A stretch of 64,000 nt of DNA from Rhodospirillaceae bacterium (GTDB taxonomy: Bacteria; Pseudomonadota; Alphaproteobacteria; Rhodospirillales; UBA2165), in contig JABIHH010000009.1 of assembly GCA_018649725.1 (NCBI GenBank), positions 1 to 64,000 of the forward strand, given 5' to 3'. Positions 34,175-42,987 of this stretch are shown here, in pieces. Every line of letters begins with the position of its first letter. Position 1 is the first letter of the stretch. The notes beneath the pieces were generated by a model. That model made no database searches. It was not told the DNA's origin and saw only the letters and a list, made by a program, of their open reading frames with translations. A program made the translations under genes and the position numbers.

Positions 34175-35110
34175 TTAGCTGTCGAGCCCCATCAGGGAGC
34201 GGGCGAAGTCTTGGGCTTGGAAGGGGCGCATATCGTCGACTTGCTCGCCGACACCGATGGCGTGGACCGGCAGGCCGAATTTTTCTGCGAGTGAGACCAG
34301 CACACCGCCTTTAGACGAGCCATCGAGTTTGGTGACGATCAGGCCGGTGACATCGACCATTTCAGCAAAAATCTCAACTTGTGAATGAGCGTTCTGGCCG
34401 GTTGTGGCATCCAGCACCAGCAGACAGCTATGCGGTGCGGTGTCGTCTATTTTACGAATAACGCGAATGATTTTCTCAAGCTCAGCCATAAGCTCTTTGC
34501 GGTTTTGCAAGCGGCCTGCGGTATCGATCAACAATATATCAGCAGCCATGGCTTTTGCTTGCTCAAGTGCGTCATAAGCGAGGCTCGCGGCATCTTTACC
34601 GAGCTCAGTCGCGATCACCGGGCAATTGGTGCGCTCACCCCAGACTTTTAACTGCTCAATGGCGGCAGCGCGGAATGTATCCCCGGCAGCCAGCACAACT
34701 TTTTTGCCGGCTTGGCTGTAATTTTGCGCGAGCTTGCCGATGGTGGTTGTCTTGCCGACACCATTGACGCCGCAAACGATGATGACATGCGGCGCATGCG
34801 TGCTATCGGGTTCCAGCGGTTGGGCGATGGGCTCTAATATTGTCGCAATCTCTTCCGCCAAAGCGCCTCTGATTTCTTCCGCGCTGACTTCTTGGTCAAA
34901 CCTTGATGCGGCAATGGATTGAGTGAGGCGCGCTGCTGTGGCGACGCCAAGATCCGAAGTGATTAAAATCTCCTCGAGCTCTTCGATCGCTGCGTCATCC
35001 AGCTTGCGCTTGGTGAAGAGATCGTTGATGCCTTGGGTGAGGGCGGAGGAGGAACGACTGAGGCCATCTTTCAGGCGTGATAACCAGCCGCGTTTTGCTT
35101 CATCAGTCAT
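34175..35110 (-). CDS. ftsY: signal recognition particle receptor FtsY
   Basis: The 311-residue protein has an N domain (KRGWLSRLKDGLSRSSSALTQGI) and a G domain with GVNGVGKTTTIGKLA (P-loop), DTAGRLQN, and TKLDGSSKGG. It lacks the long acidic N-terminal A domain of E. coli FtsY, as in many alphaproteobacteria. It docks the SRP (Ffh-RNA) at the membrane. mtaB and dapF lie immediately upstream on the same strand, and the ffh gene is 4.5 kb away on the opposite strand. Confidence 0.96.
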   Translation of the reverse strand: MTDEAKRGWLSRLKDGLSRSSSALTQGINDLFTKRKLDDAAIEELEEILITSDLGVATAARLTQSIAASRFDQEVSAEEIRGALAEEIATILEPIAQPLEPDSTHAPHVIIVCGVNGVGKTTTIGKLAQNYSQAGKKVVLAAGDTFRAAAIEQLKVWGERTNCPVIATELGKDAASLAYDALEQAKAMAADILLIDTAGRLQNRKELMAELEKIIRVIRKIDDTAPHSCLLVLDATTGQNAHSQVEIFAEMVDVTGLIVTKLDGSSKGGVLVSLAEKFGLPVHAIGVGEQVDDMRPFQAQDFARSLMGLDS

Positions 35111-35115
35111 ATAAT

Positions 35116-36381
35116 TTAATCTGCCGATATTTGGGCGGTGAGGCCGTCTGGTGAAGCGCTGGTGATCAGCGCCGAAACGATCGAACCCTGCTCAAAATTA
35201 TCGTTCAGGCGAACCGGCGCATAGGTTTCGGTGTAGCCGCGCCCGTCGCGCTCGACCAGGACTTCAGCGGTCTGGCCATTGAGTAAGTCAAAATAGGCGA
35301 GCTTTGCTTGTTCACCTTTTTGGCGAAGGGCAGCGGCGCGGGCTTTGCGAATTTTCTCATCAATTTGCGGCATATTGGCCGCCGGTGTATCTGGCCGCGG
35401 CGAATACGGAAAGACATGGAGATAGGTGAGGCCCGCGTCATCAACGAGGCGCAACGTATCTTCAAACATGTCGTCGCTCTCGGTTGGAAAGCCAGTAATG
35501 AGATCCGCGCCAAACACGACGTCCGGGCGAAGCTCGCGAATGCGTGTGGTTAACTCGATCACGTCTTTGCGGTTATGGCGGCGCTTCATGCGCTTTAGTA
35601 TGAGATCGCTGCCGGCTTGTACACTGAGATGGAGATGCGGCATCAAGCGGGGCTCGGTCGCAATCAAATCCATCAACTCGTCATCAATGACAGCGGGGTC
35701 GAGCGAGCTGAGCCGCAGGCGTTTCAGATCTGGCGCCAAAGCGAGCAAGCGGCGCACCATTTGTCCGAGCGAAGGCTGGCCCGGCAGGTCGCTGCCATAG
35801 GATGAAATATCAACGCCAGTGAGGACAGCCTCGTGATAGCCTTGCCCGGTCAACTGATTGACCTGGTCGACAATGTGGCCGATCGGTACCGAGCGGGAAT
35901 TACCGCGGCCATAGGGAATGATGCAAAATGTGCAGCGATGGTCACAGCCTTGTTGAACTTGAACAAAAGCCCGGCTGTGCGATTCGAAGCCGCTGATCAA
36001 ATGACCGGCGATCTCTTTGGCCTGCATGATGTCGGAGACTTGAATTTTTTGCTTCTCAGGTGAGGGCAGATAGCTTTCCAGCTGAAGTTTTTCCTCATTG
36101 CCGAGCACGAGATCAACTTCGGGCATTTCATCAAATTTTTCCGGCGCGATTTGAGCAGCACAGCCTGAGACAATGATCCGCGCGTCAGGCCGCTCGCGGC
36201 GGAGCTTTCGGATCTGGCGGCGGGCATCGCGCTCGGCTTCCGTGGTGACGGCGCAGGTGTTAAAAATCACCGTGTCGTTTAGGCCGGCTGCTTTGGCATG
36301 GTCGCGCATAACTTCGGATTCGAACGCGTTCAAGCGGCAGCCCAAGGTGACAACTTCAGGAGCGGCGTCTTTGCTCGTCAT
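35116..36381 (-). CDS. mtaB: tRNA t6A37 methylthiotransferase MtaB
   Basis: The protein (about 421 residues) has the UPF0004 domain with N-terminal Cys in TLGCRLNAFESE, the radical SAM motif CDHRCTFCIIPYGRG (CxxxCxxC), and a C-terminal TRAM domain (NGQTAEVLVERDGRGYTETYAPV). MtaB makes ms2t6A at tRNA position 37. I use the ATG at 36381 (MTSKDAAPE), which overlaps the dapF stop as ATGA. The track start adds three residues. The gene order dapF-mtaB-ftsY is common in alphaproteobacteria. Confidence 0.95.
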   Translation of the reverse strand: MTSKDAAPEVVTLGCRLNAFESEVMRDHAKAAGLNDTVIFNTCAVTTEAERDARRQIRKLRRERPDARIIVSGCAAQIAPEKFDEMPEVDLVLGNEEKLQLESYLPSPEKQKIQVSDIMQAKEIAGHLISGFESHSRAFVQVQQGCDHRCTFCIIPYGRGNSRSVPIGHIVDQVNQLTGQGYHEAVLTGVDISSYGSDLPGQPSLGQMVRRLLALAPDLKRLRLSSLDPAVIDDELMDLIATEPRLMPHLHLSVQAGSDLILKRMKRRHNRKDVIELTTRIRELRPDVVFGADLITGFPTESDDMFEDTLRLVDDAGLTYLHVFPYSPRPDTPAANMPQIDEKIRKARAAALRQKGEQAKLAYFDLLNGQTAEVLVERDGRGYTETYAPVRLNDNFEQGSIVSALITSASPDGLTAQISAD

Positions 36382-37193
36382 AGCACCCAAGTCCCGGTGT
36401 AACTCATTTCGGTCGGACCGGTCATCATGATGCGATTATCGTCCCGCCATTCGATCTCCAGCGTGCCGCCATCAAGCTCAACCTTGGCTTTGCGATCAGC
36501 TAAATCGCGCCGGACAGCTGCTACTAAGGTGGCGCAGGCCCCGGTGCCGCAGGCTTCAGTGATGCCGACGCCGCGTTCCCAGACGCGCAGGCGAATGTGG
36601 CTGCGCGAAATGATTTCTGCCGCCTCAACATTGGTCCGGTTGGGAAACAACGGATGATGCTCCAAGATGGGTCCAACGCTCTCGAGGTTAATTGCAGTGC
36701 AGTCTTCAACAAAGAAAACCGCATGCGGATTGCCAACGCCGACGCCCACGGGATTGCTGAGCGGGCCCTCTGATATATCGAGCGATAAAGTGTCCATCTC
36801 GCTCGCCAACGGGATGTCCTGCCAGTCGAGATAAGCGGGTCCCATATCGACGGTGATGTTGTCGCCTGACCTGGTTGCGGTCAGCACGCCGCTTAAGGTT
36901 TCAATGAGCGCTTGGTCCCGGCCTTTCTCATCCATGACCAGCTTGCCGACACAGCGCGTGGCATTGCCGCAGGCCTCAACCTCGCCGCCATCGGCATTGC
37001 GAATACGCATCTTTAAATCAGCCTCGCCGGGGCTCTCTTCGAGCAAGATTAATTGGTCGCAGCCGATGCCGCGCCGGCGATCCGCAATCGCCTGCGTTTG
37101 GGCCGAATTCAACTCAATCGGCGTGCCCCGACCATCCAAAATAACAAAGTCATTTCCGAGACCGTGCATTTTTATAAATTTCAATGCGCTCAT
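36378..37193 (-). CDS. dapF: diaminopimelate epimerase
   Basis: The 271-residue protein has the two catalytic Cys regions, ACGNATRC (VEACGNATRCVG) and EACGTGACA (ITEACGTGACATLV), and the N-terminal FIKMHGLGNDFVI. It converts LL-DAP to meso-DAP for lysine and peptidoglycan synthesis. It leads a unit with mtaB and ftsY. Confidence 0.98.
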   Translation of the reverse strand: MSALKFIKMHGLGNDFVILDGRGTPIELNSAQTQAIADRRRGIGCDQLILLEESPGEADLKMRIRNADGGEVEACGNATRCVGKLVMDEKGRDQALIETLSGVLTATRSGDNITVDMGPAYLDWQDIPLASEMDTLSLDISEGPLSNPVGVGVGNPHAVFFVEDCTAINLESVGPILEHHPLFPNRTNVEAAEIISRSHIRLRVWERGVGITEACGTGACATLVAAVRRDLADRKAKVELDGGTLEIEWRDDNRIMMTGPTEMSYTGTWVL

Positions 37194-37246
37194 AGCAGGC
37201 GATATAGGCCTGAATGCAGCAGAAGTCCACTATTTTTGAGGGCGGG

Positions 37247-37921
37247 TTATTTGGGGCCAAAGGTTTCAAGAAAAGCCTGTAGATGAAACTCCGCCTGAGC
37301 TGGCTCGTACACGTGTTCTTGGCCGACCGGGCAGGCGCGCCTCGCGAGGCAGCCCTGGCCCATACAAACCTGTCCTTTGGGCTTGGCCAAAAAGCCAACA
37401 CAGGCTTCGACGTTAAAGTCGCCGTCCTTGATGGCCCCCACCGGGCAGGTTGAGAGGCAAGGCTGGTCCGGGCAGGTCTCACAAGGTGAGGGGGGCGTTT
37501 TAATTTTAGGCAGGTCGATTTTTTCGTCCAACAAAAGGACGCCGCGATAAGCATGCCAAAGCCCAAAGTTCGGATGAATGAAAGCACCAAAGGGCGAGGG
37601 ATTAACCGGCTCGACTTTTTGGGCCCAGGTCAAAATTGGAATATAGGGCGGCCCATCGAAGGGAAAAATGACCTCTGCCTTCAAGTCTCTCGCAATATTT
37701 GTCAGAACATCACGCGTCCAGCTTTCAAGCGGATTCGTGTTTTCTGGTCTATTGGTTTCGAAACTTGGCCAAAAATTTGAAGTTTTGCGATTGCCGGCAT
37801 TACCAACAATAAGGACGGTTTTTGTGGTAGCGGAAAAGTCGTCAGAGGGACCTGGATGAAATCCGCCGCAGCATCTCATATCTGCCTGGGCGATACGATG
37901 GTCTATTTCCTGGTAATTCAT
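37247..37921 (-). CDS. ferredoxin-like 2x[4Fe-4S] protein
   Basis: The protein is 224 residues with two [4Fe-4S] clusters suggested by CETCPDQPCLSTCPVGAI and a second Cys group (CVGFLAKPKGQVCMGQGC, ARRACPVG). The N-terminal region resembles parts of the epoxyqueuosine reductase/DUF1730-type proteins, but it is shorter than QueG and lacks the full QueG architecture. The gene lies 53 bp upstream of dapF. Its partner and role are unknown. GTACTATAG lies just upstream of its start. Confidence 0.75.
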   Translation of the reverse strand: MNYQEIDHRIAQADMRCCGGFHPGPSDDFSATTKTVLIVGNAGNRKTSNFWPSFETNRPENTNPLESWTRDVLTNIARDLKAEVIFPFDGPPYIPILTWAQKVEPVNPSPFGAFIHPNFGLWHAYRGVLLLDEKIDLPKIKTPPSPCETCPDQPCLSTCPVGAIKDGDFNVEACVGFLAKPKGQVCMGQGCLARRACPVGQEHVYEPAQAEFHLQAFLETFGPK

Positions 37922-37968
37922 GCGGTACTATAGTCAGGGTTTGGCGGTCAGTAAAATTGAAAAGAGGG

Positions 37969-38379
37969 CTACATATCCGAGTTGGCGACCGATTCTGCCA
38001 GCTGCACCAAAGTCTTTTGCATGTCCCGATTGGGCAGGTCCAAATATGATTCAATAAGACGGCGCACTTCTTTGGCTTGATGGGCGTTGATCTTCAATTC
38101 ACCACCATTCGTAGCAATCTCGGTAAGATCGACAAAAAAGTAACCAGCATCAACGCTAAAAAAATTGCATAATTTATAAATGTTCTCTGCCGTTAAGCTT
38201 TTCCGGCCATCTTCAAGGGCATCAAGCTGTTTAAGCGTCTTGCCGATAATTTTGGCCGCGCGACTACGAGAGATTTTTTTCTCAAGACGTAGAATTTTCA
38301 GGCGGTGACCGATTAGGGGATTAACAAAATCGTATTGGCGAACCCGTTTAGAGGAATTGTTTGGCAATCCATCGCTCAT
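37969..38379 (-). CDS. XRE-family HTH regulator (1)
   Basis: The 136-residue protein has a HTH_3 domain near residues 25-80 (RLKILRLEKKISRSRAAKIIGKTLKQLDALEDGRKSLTAENIYKLCNFFSV), then a C-terminal extension with a FFVDLTEI segment and helical tail. Regulators of this type often bind DNA as dimers and autoregulate. A second XRE gene lies 195 bp further right on the same strand, and the short intergenic regions are AT-rich. Confidence 0.85.
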   Translation of the reverse strand: MSDGLPNNSSKRVRQYDFVNPLIGHRLKILRLEKKISRSRAAKIIGKTLKQLDALEDGRKSLTAENIYKLCNFFSVDAGYFFVDLTEIATNGGELKINAHQAKEVRRLIESYLDLPNRDMQKTLVQLAESVANSDM

Positions 38380-38574
38380 TATATTCTCACTTCAAGTAAA
38401 TACAGAGTACAAATATAAGGTGTATTCAATAATAATTTACAAGTAATGATATAACACGACCAATGGTCAACAAAAAGTGAAAAAAATACAAACTATAATT
38501 GTAAAGTTGGATAACAAAATATATTTTGATTATTTAGACTCGATAGCCGAGTTCCAAATGCCAACCGGGAATAG

Positions 38575-39006
38575 TTAGTCGGTACTTTGCGCCAAGGTTT
38601 TGACAAATTGGGAGAGGCGTTTGCGAACTTCTTCATCTGTCACGCGAAAGAAATTATGCATAAGCTCAATTGCTTCGCGTGAGGCCATGGGGTCTTCTTT
38701 GAACGGCGCTTGTGGAATGTCCGATAAATCCAAATTCTCAATGGCTGATTCCCCAAGGGCTTCTATCCCTTCAAAGAAAAAGGAAACTTCAACGCCAAGT
38801 GTTTTTGAAATTTTATACAAATTGCTGGCACCAATTCGGTTGGTGCCATTTTCATATTTCTGAACTTGTTGAAAAGTGACGCCGATAGCTTCACCGAGCT
38901 TGGTTTGACTTATTCTGAGACCAACGCGTCTCGCACGTACTCTTGAGCCGACATATTTATCGATGGGATCTGGGCCATCGTCTTTAATTGTTCTTCTTCT
39001 GCGCAT
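38575..39006 (-). CDS. XRE-family HTH regulator (2), PraR-like
   Basis: The HTH region (GSRVRARRVGLRISQTKLGEAIGVTFQQVQKYENGTNRIGASNLYKISKTLGVEVSFFFEGI) is a common alphaproteobacterial XRE form, like PraR/PhrR in rhizobia. The start is the ATG at 39006 (MRRRRTIKD), with a GGGAG-type RBS just upstream. The track ORF adds 24 residues. The product is 143 residues. It lies upstream of the other XRE gene in the same orientation, and the 556 bp before ffh are its upstream region. Confidence 0.87.
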   Translation of the reverse strand: MRRRRTIKDDGPDPIDKYVGSRVRARRVGLRISQTKLGEAIGVTFQQVQKYENGTNRIGASNLYKISKTLGVEVSFFFEGIEALGESAIENLDLSDIPQAPFKEDPMASREAIELMHNFFRVTDEEVRKRLSQFVKTLAQSTD

Positions 39007-39504
39007 TTTATCACTCTCCCTCAGGAGTACTATAGAGTTACCAAACAAATAATCGATTAATTCATATGCGTCGAGCAAAAATGAATTCTATTAAATAATT
39101 TAATTATTCTAATTATTAACTTCAAATAGGTACAATCCGCAATAGTGTCAAAAATGATGTTTCTACTTATGCCTTTAAAGTAACGAAAATAAAATTTCCG
39201 CCGTTTCTTGGGGATTACTGTTATCCCCTATAAGTACTATTGCATACTATAATACGCAAGAGCCGCAGGCGAAAATGCTGAAATTAATTGGGATATTTTC
39301 TTAAAGAAAATATTGCTCCTGTCATTTCTTGATCAAACGTCGTGCCGCTCGGCTCATTTGACTAAATCATTTCAAGGATGAGCGAATTGCTTGACTTCAT
39401 GGACTGACATCAATACATTCCGCCACCTTACGAAGACAAAATGTTTCGTGACGTCTCCAATTGAATTATCCGCTCAGGCCTAAATTGAGTTGGTGAGGGG
39501 GCGC
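39007..39504. promoter_or_regulatory. 556-bp gene-free region between XRE regulator 2 and ffh
   Basis: No ORF is plausible here. Seen in order: GTACTATAG at 39027-39035 just upstream of the XRE gene (same 9-mer at 37925-37933 before the ferredoxin gene); a GGGGAT/ATCCCC hairpin (39210-39228); TTGCATACTATAATACGCAA, a 20-bp near-palindrome (16 of 20 symmetric positions) at 39240-39259, operator-like; an ACGAA/TTCGT hairpin near 39432-39452; and then the terminator structure listed next. The ffh promoter must lie in this region. Confidence 0.5.
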
Positions 39505-39539
39505 CGCCAGTCCGCGAGTTTCGCGCACTGGCGTTTTTT
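39505..39539 (+). terminator. intrinsic terminator/attenuator in the ffh leader
   Basis: CGCCAGT-C-CGCGA and TCGCG-C-ACTGGCG form a 12-bp stem with one central bulge pair and a 3-nt loop, then T6. The T-run ends 23 nt before the ffh ATG. There is no room for an ffh promoter after it, so the ffh transcript must pass it. It therefore looks like an attenuator, or the end of a short upstream transcript. Confidence 0.8.
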
Positions 39540-39562
39540 GCTTGTTTATTTTGGACGCTAAG

Positions 39563-40948
39563 ATGTTTGACGGTTTAAGCGATAAGTTTGGCGACATATT
39601 TGATCGCCTGAAGAAGCGAGGAGCTCTGAGCGAGTCCGACGTTTCTGAAGCCATGCGCGAAATTCGTGTCGCTTTGCTTGAAGCCGATGTCGCGCTGCCG
39701 GTCGTCAAAGAATTTATCGATGGCGTCAAAGAACAAGCGGTTGGTCACGATGTCATTAAAAGTGTCACGCCCGGCCAGATGATCATCAAAGTGGTCAATG
39801 ATCACTTGGTCGAAATGCTGGGCCCGGAAGACGCTGAGATTAATTTAGCCGCTGCCGCGCCGGTGCCAATCCTGATGGTTGGCCTGCAAGGTTCGGGTAA
39901 GACGACGACCACCGGTAAGCTGGCGCTGCGTCTCAAAAATCGCGACCGCAAAAAAGTATTGGTTGCCGGTCTCGACGTGGCGCGCCCCGCGGCGCAAGAA
40001 CAATTGGCTCAACTTGCCAAGCAAGCAGAGGTCGAAAGTCTGGCCCCCGTCTTTGGTGAGCAGCCGGTCGGCATTTCAAAACGTGCCATGGAAGTCGGCC
40101 GTAAAGAAGGCTTCGATGTCGTTATTTTGGATACTGCTGGTCGTCTGGCCATAGATCAGGAATTAATGACCGAGGTCGCTGAGATCCGCAACACGGTGGC
40201 ACCGGCAGAAATTCTGCTCGTTGCCGATGCGATGTCTGGCCAAGATGCGGTCAATGTCGCTAAAGAATTTAACGAGAAAATCGGTATTACCGGTATCGTG
40301 CTGACCCGTGTTGATGGTGATGCGCGGGGCGGTGCGGCCCTTTCGATGCGCCAAGTCACGGGCTGCCCGATCAAGTTGATGGGTGTCGGTGAAAAGCTCG
40401 ATGCGTTAGATACTTTTCAAGCCGAACGTATTGCTGGGCGCATTTTGGGCATGGGCGATATTGTCGGCCTGGTCGAAAAAGCCGGTGAGGTCGTTGATCA
40501 GGAAGAAGCCGAAAAAGTCGCCAAGCGGGCGATGAAAGGCCAGTTCACGCTGGAAGATTTGCAGCAACAATTGGCACAAGTGAAAAACATGGGCGATCTT
40601 GGCGGCCTGATGGGCATGTTGCCGGGTGTTGGCAAAATGAAAAAGCAAATCGCCGAGGCCAATATTGATGATAAGATGATTGCCCGCCAAGAAGCAATTA
40701 TATTGTCGATGACGCCAAAGGAACGGCGCAATCCAAAATTACTGAACGCCAAACGCCGGAAACGCATTGCTGCGGGGTCGGGCACCAGCGTTCAAGACGT
40801 CAATCGTCTGCTTAAACAATTTCAGCAGATGGCGTCGATGATGAAGAAAATGGGTAAGAAAGGTATGAAGGGCATGATGCCCGGAATGGGCGGCGGTATG
40901 CCCAATATGCCTGGTGGCATGATGCCGCCACCCGGAATGAAATTTTAG
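39563..40948 (+). CDS. ffh: signal recognition particle protein Ffh
   Basis: The 461-residue protein has N and G domains (MVGLQGSGKTTTTGKLA, LDTAGRLAID, TRVDGDARGGAAL) and a Met-rich M domain that ends in MMKKMGKKGMKGMMPGMGGG. The start is ATG 39563 (MFDGLSDKFG); the track TTG start is seven codons earlier. It is first in the ffh-rpsP-rimM-trmD-rplS order. Confidence 0.98.
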   Translation: MFDGLSDKFGDIFDRLKKRGALSESDVSEAMREIRVALLEADVALPVVKEFIDGVKEQAVGHDVIKSVTPGQMIIKVVNDHLVEMLGPEDAEINLAAAAPVPILMVGLQGSGKTTTTGKLALRLKNRDRKKVLVAGLDVARPAAQEQLAQLAKQAEVESLAPVFGEQPVGISKRAMEVGRKEGFDVVILDTAGRLAIDQELMTEVAEIRNTVAPAEILLVADAMSGQDAVNVAKEFNEKIGITGIVLTRVDGDARGGAALSMRQVTGCPIKLMGVGEKLDALDTFQAERIAGRILGMGDIVGLVEKAGEVVDQEEAEKVAKRAMKGQFTLEDLQQQLAQVKNMGDLGGLMGMLPGVGKMKKQIAEANIDDKMIARQEAIILSMTPKERRNPKLLNAKRRKRIAAGSGTSVQDVNRLLKQFQQMASMMKKMGKKGMKGMMPGMGGGMPNMPGGMMPPPGMKF

Positions 40949-40978
40949 AATTTAGTTTAAAAAGAGGAAAGTAAATCA

Positions 40979-41620
40979 ATGGCAACCAAAATTCGTTTAT
41001 CGCGAGGTGGCGCAAAAAAGCGTCCGTTTTACCGTATTGTTGTGGCAGATAGTCGTTCTCCCCGTGACGGTCGGTTCATCGAACGTGTTGGTACATACAA
41101 TCCGATGGTCGCGAAAGATCACCCGGAACGCATCGTTCTTAAAGAAGAGCGTATCAAACACTGGCTCTCCAATGGCGCTTTGCCGACAAACCGTGTTGCG
41201 CGGTTCTTAGGCGACGCCGATATCATCGAAAAGCCAACTTACGCCGAGCAGACCAAACAACATCTGCCACGTGAAAAGACTTTGGAGAAGATGAGAGAGA
41301 AAGAAGAAGCTCAGAAAGCCGCTCAAGAAGCAGCGGCTCAAGAAGCCGAAGCGGCTGCGGCGGCTCCAACGGAAGCTGAAGCTGCAGAAGAAGCGCCAGC
41401 AGAAGAGGCTGCGGCTGAGGAAGCTCCAGCAGAAGAGGCTGCGGCTGAGGAAGCTCCAGCAGAAGAGGCTGCGGCTGAGGAAGCTCCAGCAGAAGAAGCT
41501 CCAGCAGAAGAAGCTGCGGCAGAAGAAGCTCCAGCGGAAGAAGCTGCAGCAGAAGAAGCTCTAGCGGAAGAAGCTCCAGCAGAAGAAGCTGCGGCAGAAG
41601 AGGAAAATAAAGACGGCTAA
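40979..41620 (+). CDS. rpsP: ribosomal protein S16 with long acidic Ala/Glu tail
   Basis: The first ~85 residues are a normal S16 ([35 protein letters not shown]). S16 is normally about 80-110 residues, but this ORF is 213. From about residue 105 it is an uninterrupted (A,E,P)-rich tail, mainly [10 protein letters not shown] blocks. The underlying DNA has an exact 30-bp unit repeated three times plus diverged copies. S16 sits near the 16S rRNA body, so a tail this acidic would extend from the 30S surface. The start has an AGAGGAAAG RBS. rimM follows after 6 bp. Confidence 0.97.
   Translation: MATKIRLSRGGAKKRPFYRIVVADSRSPRDGRFIERVGTYNPMVAKDHPERIVLKEERIKHWLSNGALPTNRVARFLGDADIIEKPTYAEQTKQHLPREKTLEKMREKEEAQKAAQEAAAQEAEAAAAAPTEAEAAEEAPAEEAAAEEAPAEEAAAEEAPAEEAAAEEAPAEEAPAEEAAAEEAPAEEAAAEEALAEEAPAEEAAAEEENKDG
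41401..41490. repeat. three exact 30-bp tandem repeats within rpsP
   Basis: The 30-bp unit beginning AGAAGAGGCTGCGGCTGAGG is identical at 41401, 41431 and 41461, and diverged copies continue to about 41600. It encodes [10 protein letters not shown]-type blocks. Identical repeats suggest recent slippage or recombination, so tail length may vary between strains. Confidence 0.95.
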
Positions 41621-41626
41621 GGATTT

Positions 41627-42187
41627 ATGTCAAACTCGCCTCAAAAATCGGCGTCTGACAACCGAATTTGCGTTGGTATCGTGACCGGGCCGCATGGCCT
41701 CAAAGGGGATGTAAAGCTCAAGAGCTATACAGAAAATCCCAAAGATGTCGCAGCTTTCGGTCCGGTTACGGACAAATCCGGTGAGCGACAATTTGATATC
41801 CGCATTCTCAGCGCCAATCAAAAAGGATTGGTTGTTGAACTAAGCGGGGTCAGAGGACGCGAGGCGGCCGAGGCAATTAGAGGGACCGAACTTTATATGG
41901 TCCGAGATTTATTGCCGGAGCTTGAAGAGGACGAGTTCTATTATTCAGATCTGGTTGGTCTGGTAGTTGAAGACATAAATGGCGCAGCTATTGGCACTGT
42001 AAGTTTGGTAGATAATTACGGTGCTGGTGAGATTATCGAGGTTGATTTAAAGGACGGCGGAACTGAAATGTATCCAATGTCTCGGGAAGTGGTTCCGACA
42101 ATCGACCTCAAAAATGGACGGGTTGTGATCAATCCACCGGCTGAAATATTTGCCGATGCCGATCACGATAAAGAGGAAGCAGAGTAA
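41627..42187 (+). CDS. rimM: ribosome maturation factor RimM
   Basis: The 186-residue protein has the N-terminal RimM beta-barrel ([23 protein letters not shown]) and the PRC-barrel C-terminal region ([23 protein letters not shown]). It matures the 30S head near S19. Its stop overlaps the trmD start by one base (TAATG). Confidence 0.97.
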   Translation: MSNSPQKSASDNRICVGIVTGPHGLKGDVKLKSYTENPKDVAAFGPVTDKSGERQFDIRILSANQKGLVVELSGVRGREAAEAIRGTELYMVRDLLPELEEDEFYYSDLVGLVVEDINGAAIGTVSLVDNYGAGEIIEVDLKDGGTEMYPMSREVVPTIDLKNGRVVINPPAEIFADADHDKEEAE

Positions 42188-42951
42188 TGGCAGGTAATGT
42201 GCCACAAGAGATGTCATCAGAGAACGCACCAGCCGATCAGGCTTGGCATGCGACGGTGATGACATTGTTCCCGGAAATGTTTCCGGGCACGCTTGGGCAA
42301 TCTCTTGCTGGTAGGGCTCTGGATGACGGCCTTTGGGAAATTGACGCGGTGGATATCCGCACATTTGCCGAAGACAAACATCAGACCGTTGACGACACGC
42401 CGTTTGGTGGTGGCGCCGGAATGGTGATGCGGGCCGATGTCATTGATGCGGCGCTAAACTCAGTGGCAACGGACGCACGTCCGATTATTTACCTGTCGCC
42501 CAGAGGCAAGCCTTTGGATCAAGCGCGGGTCAAAGAATTGGCTGCAGCAGAAGGCGTTATTTTGCTCTGTGGTCGCTATGAAGGTGTTGATGAGCGGGTG
42601 ATTGAAGCTTGGCAGTTGGAAGAAATCTCGCTCGGTGATTTTGTGCTCTCCGGCGGCGAGCCGGCAGCGCTCACATTAATTGACGCTTGCGTGCGCTTGC
42701 TACCTGGCGTGATGGGTAATGAGGCGACGCCGGTGGAAGAAAGTTTTGAAGGGGGATTGCTTGAATATCCCCATTATACCCGACCCCGCGAATGGCAAGG
42801 TCGGGATGTGCCGGAAGTTCTGCTCTCCGGGCACCATGAGAATGTAAAGGCTTGGCGACAGGCTGAGGCAGAAAAAATTACGGCTGAGAGGCGGCCTGAT
42901 CTTTGGGATAAATATGTCACCAAGGGCGGAACGGCACCCAGCAAACATTAA
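42187..42951 (+). CDS. trmD: tRNA (guanine37-N1)-methyltransferase TrmD
   Basis: The SPOUT-knot motifs are present: [27 protein letters not shown], and [15 protein letters not shown]. There is a 20-residue N-terminal addition before WHATVMTLF ([11 protein letters not shown]...), supported by the TAATG coupling with rimM. An ATG before MTLFP is the alternative start. The length is 254 residues. It methylates G37 of tRNAs. Confidence 0.97.
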   Translation: MAGNVPQEMSSENAPADQAWHATVMTLFPEMFPGTLGQSLAGRALDDGLWEIDAVDIRTFAEDKHQTVDDTPFGGGAGMVMRADVIDAALNSVATDARPIIYLSPRGKPLDQARVKELAAAEGVILLCGRYEGVDERVIEAWQLEEISLGDFVLSGGEPAALTLIDACVRLLPGVMGNEATPVEESFEGGLLEYPHYTRPREWQGRDVPEVLLSGHHENVKAWRQAEAEKITAERRPDLWDKYVTKGGTAPSKH

Positions 42952-42987
42952 AATTTTGGAATTTGAACACTAGTTGAGGAAAAGAAG

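Noticed and set aside
39260-39504. SRP RNA (ffs) gene upstream of ffh
   Set aside because: I looked for the conserved GGAAG-type tetraloop and GUCAGG motif near the terminator and found none, so no ffs call is made.
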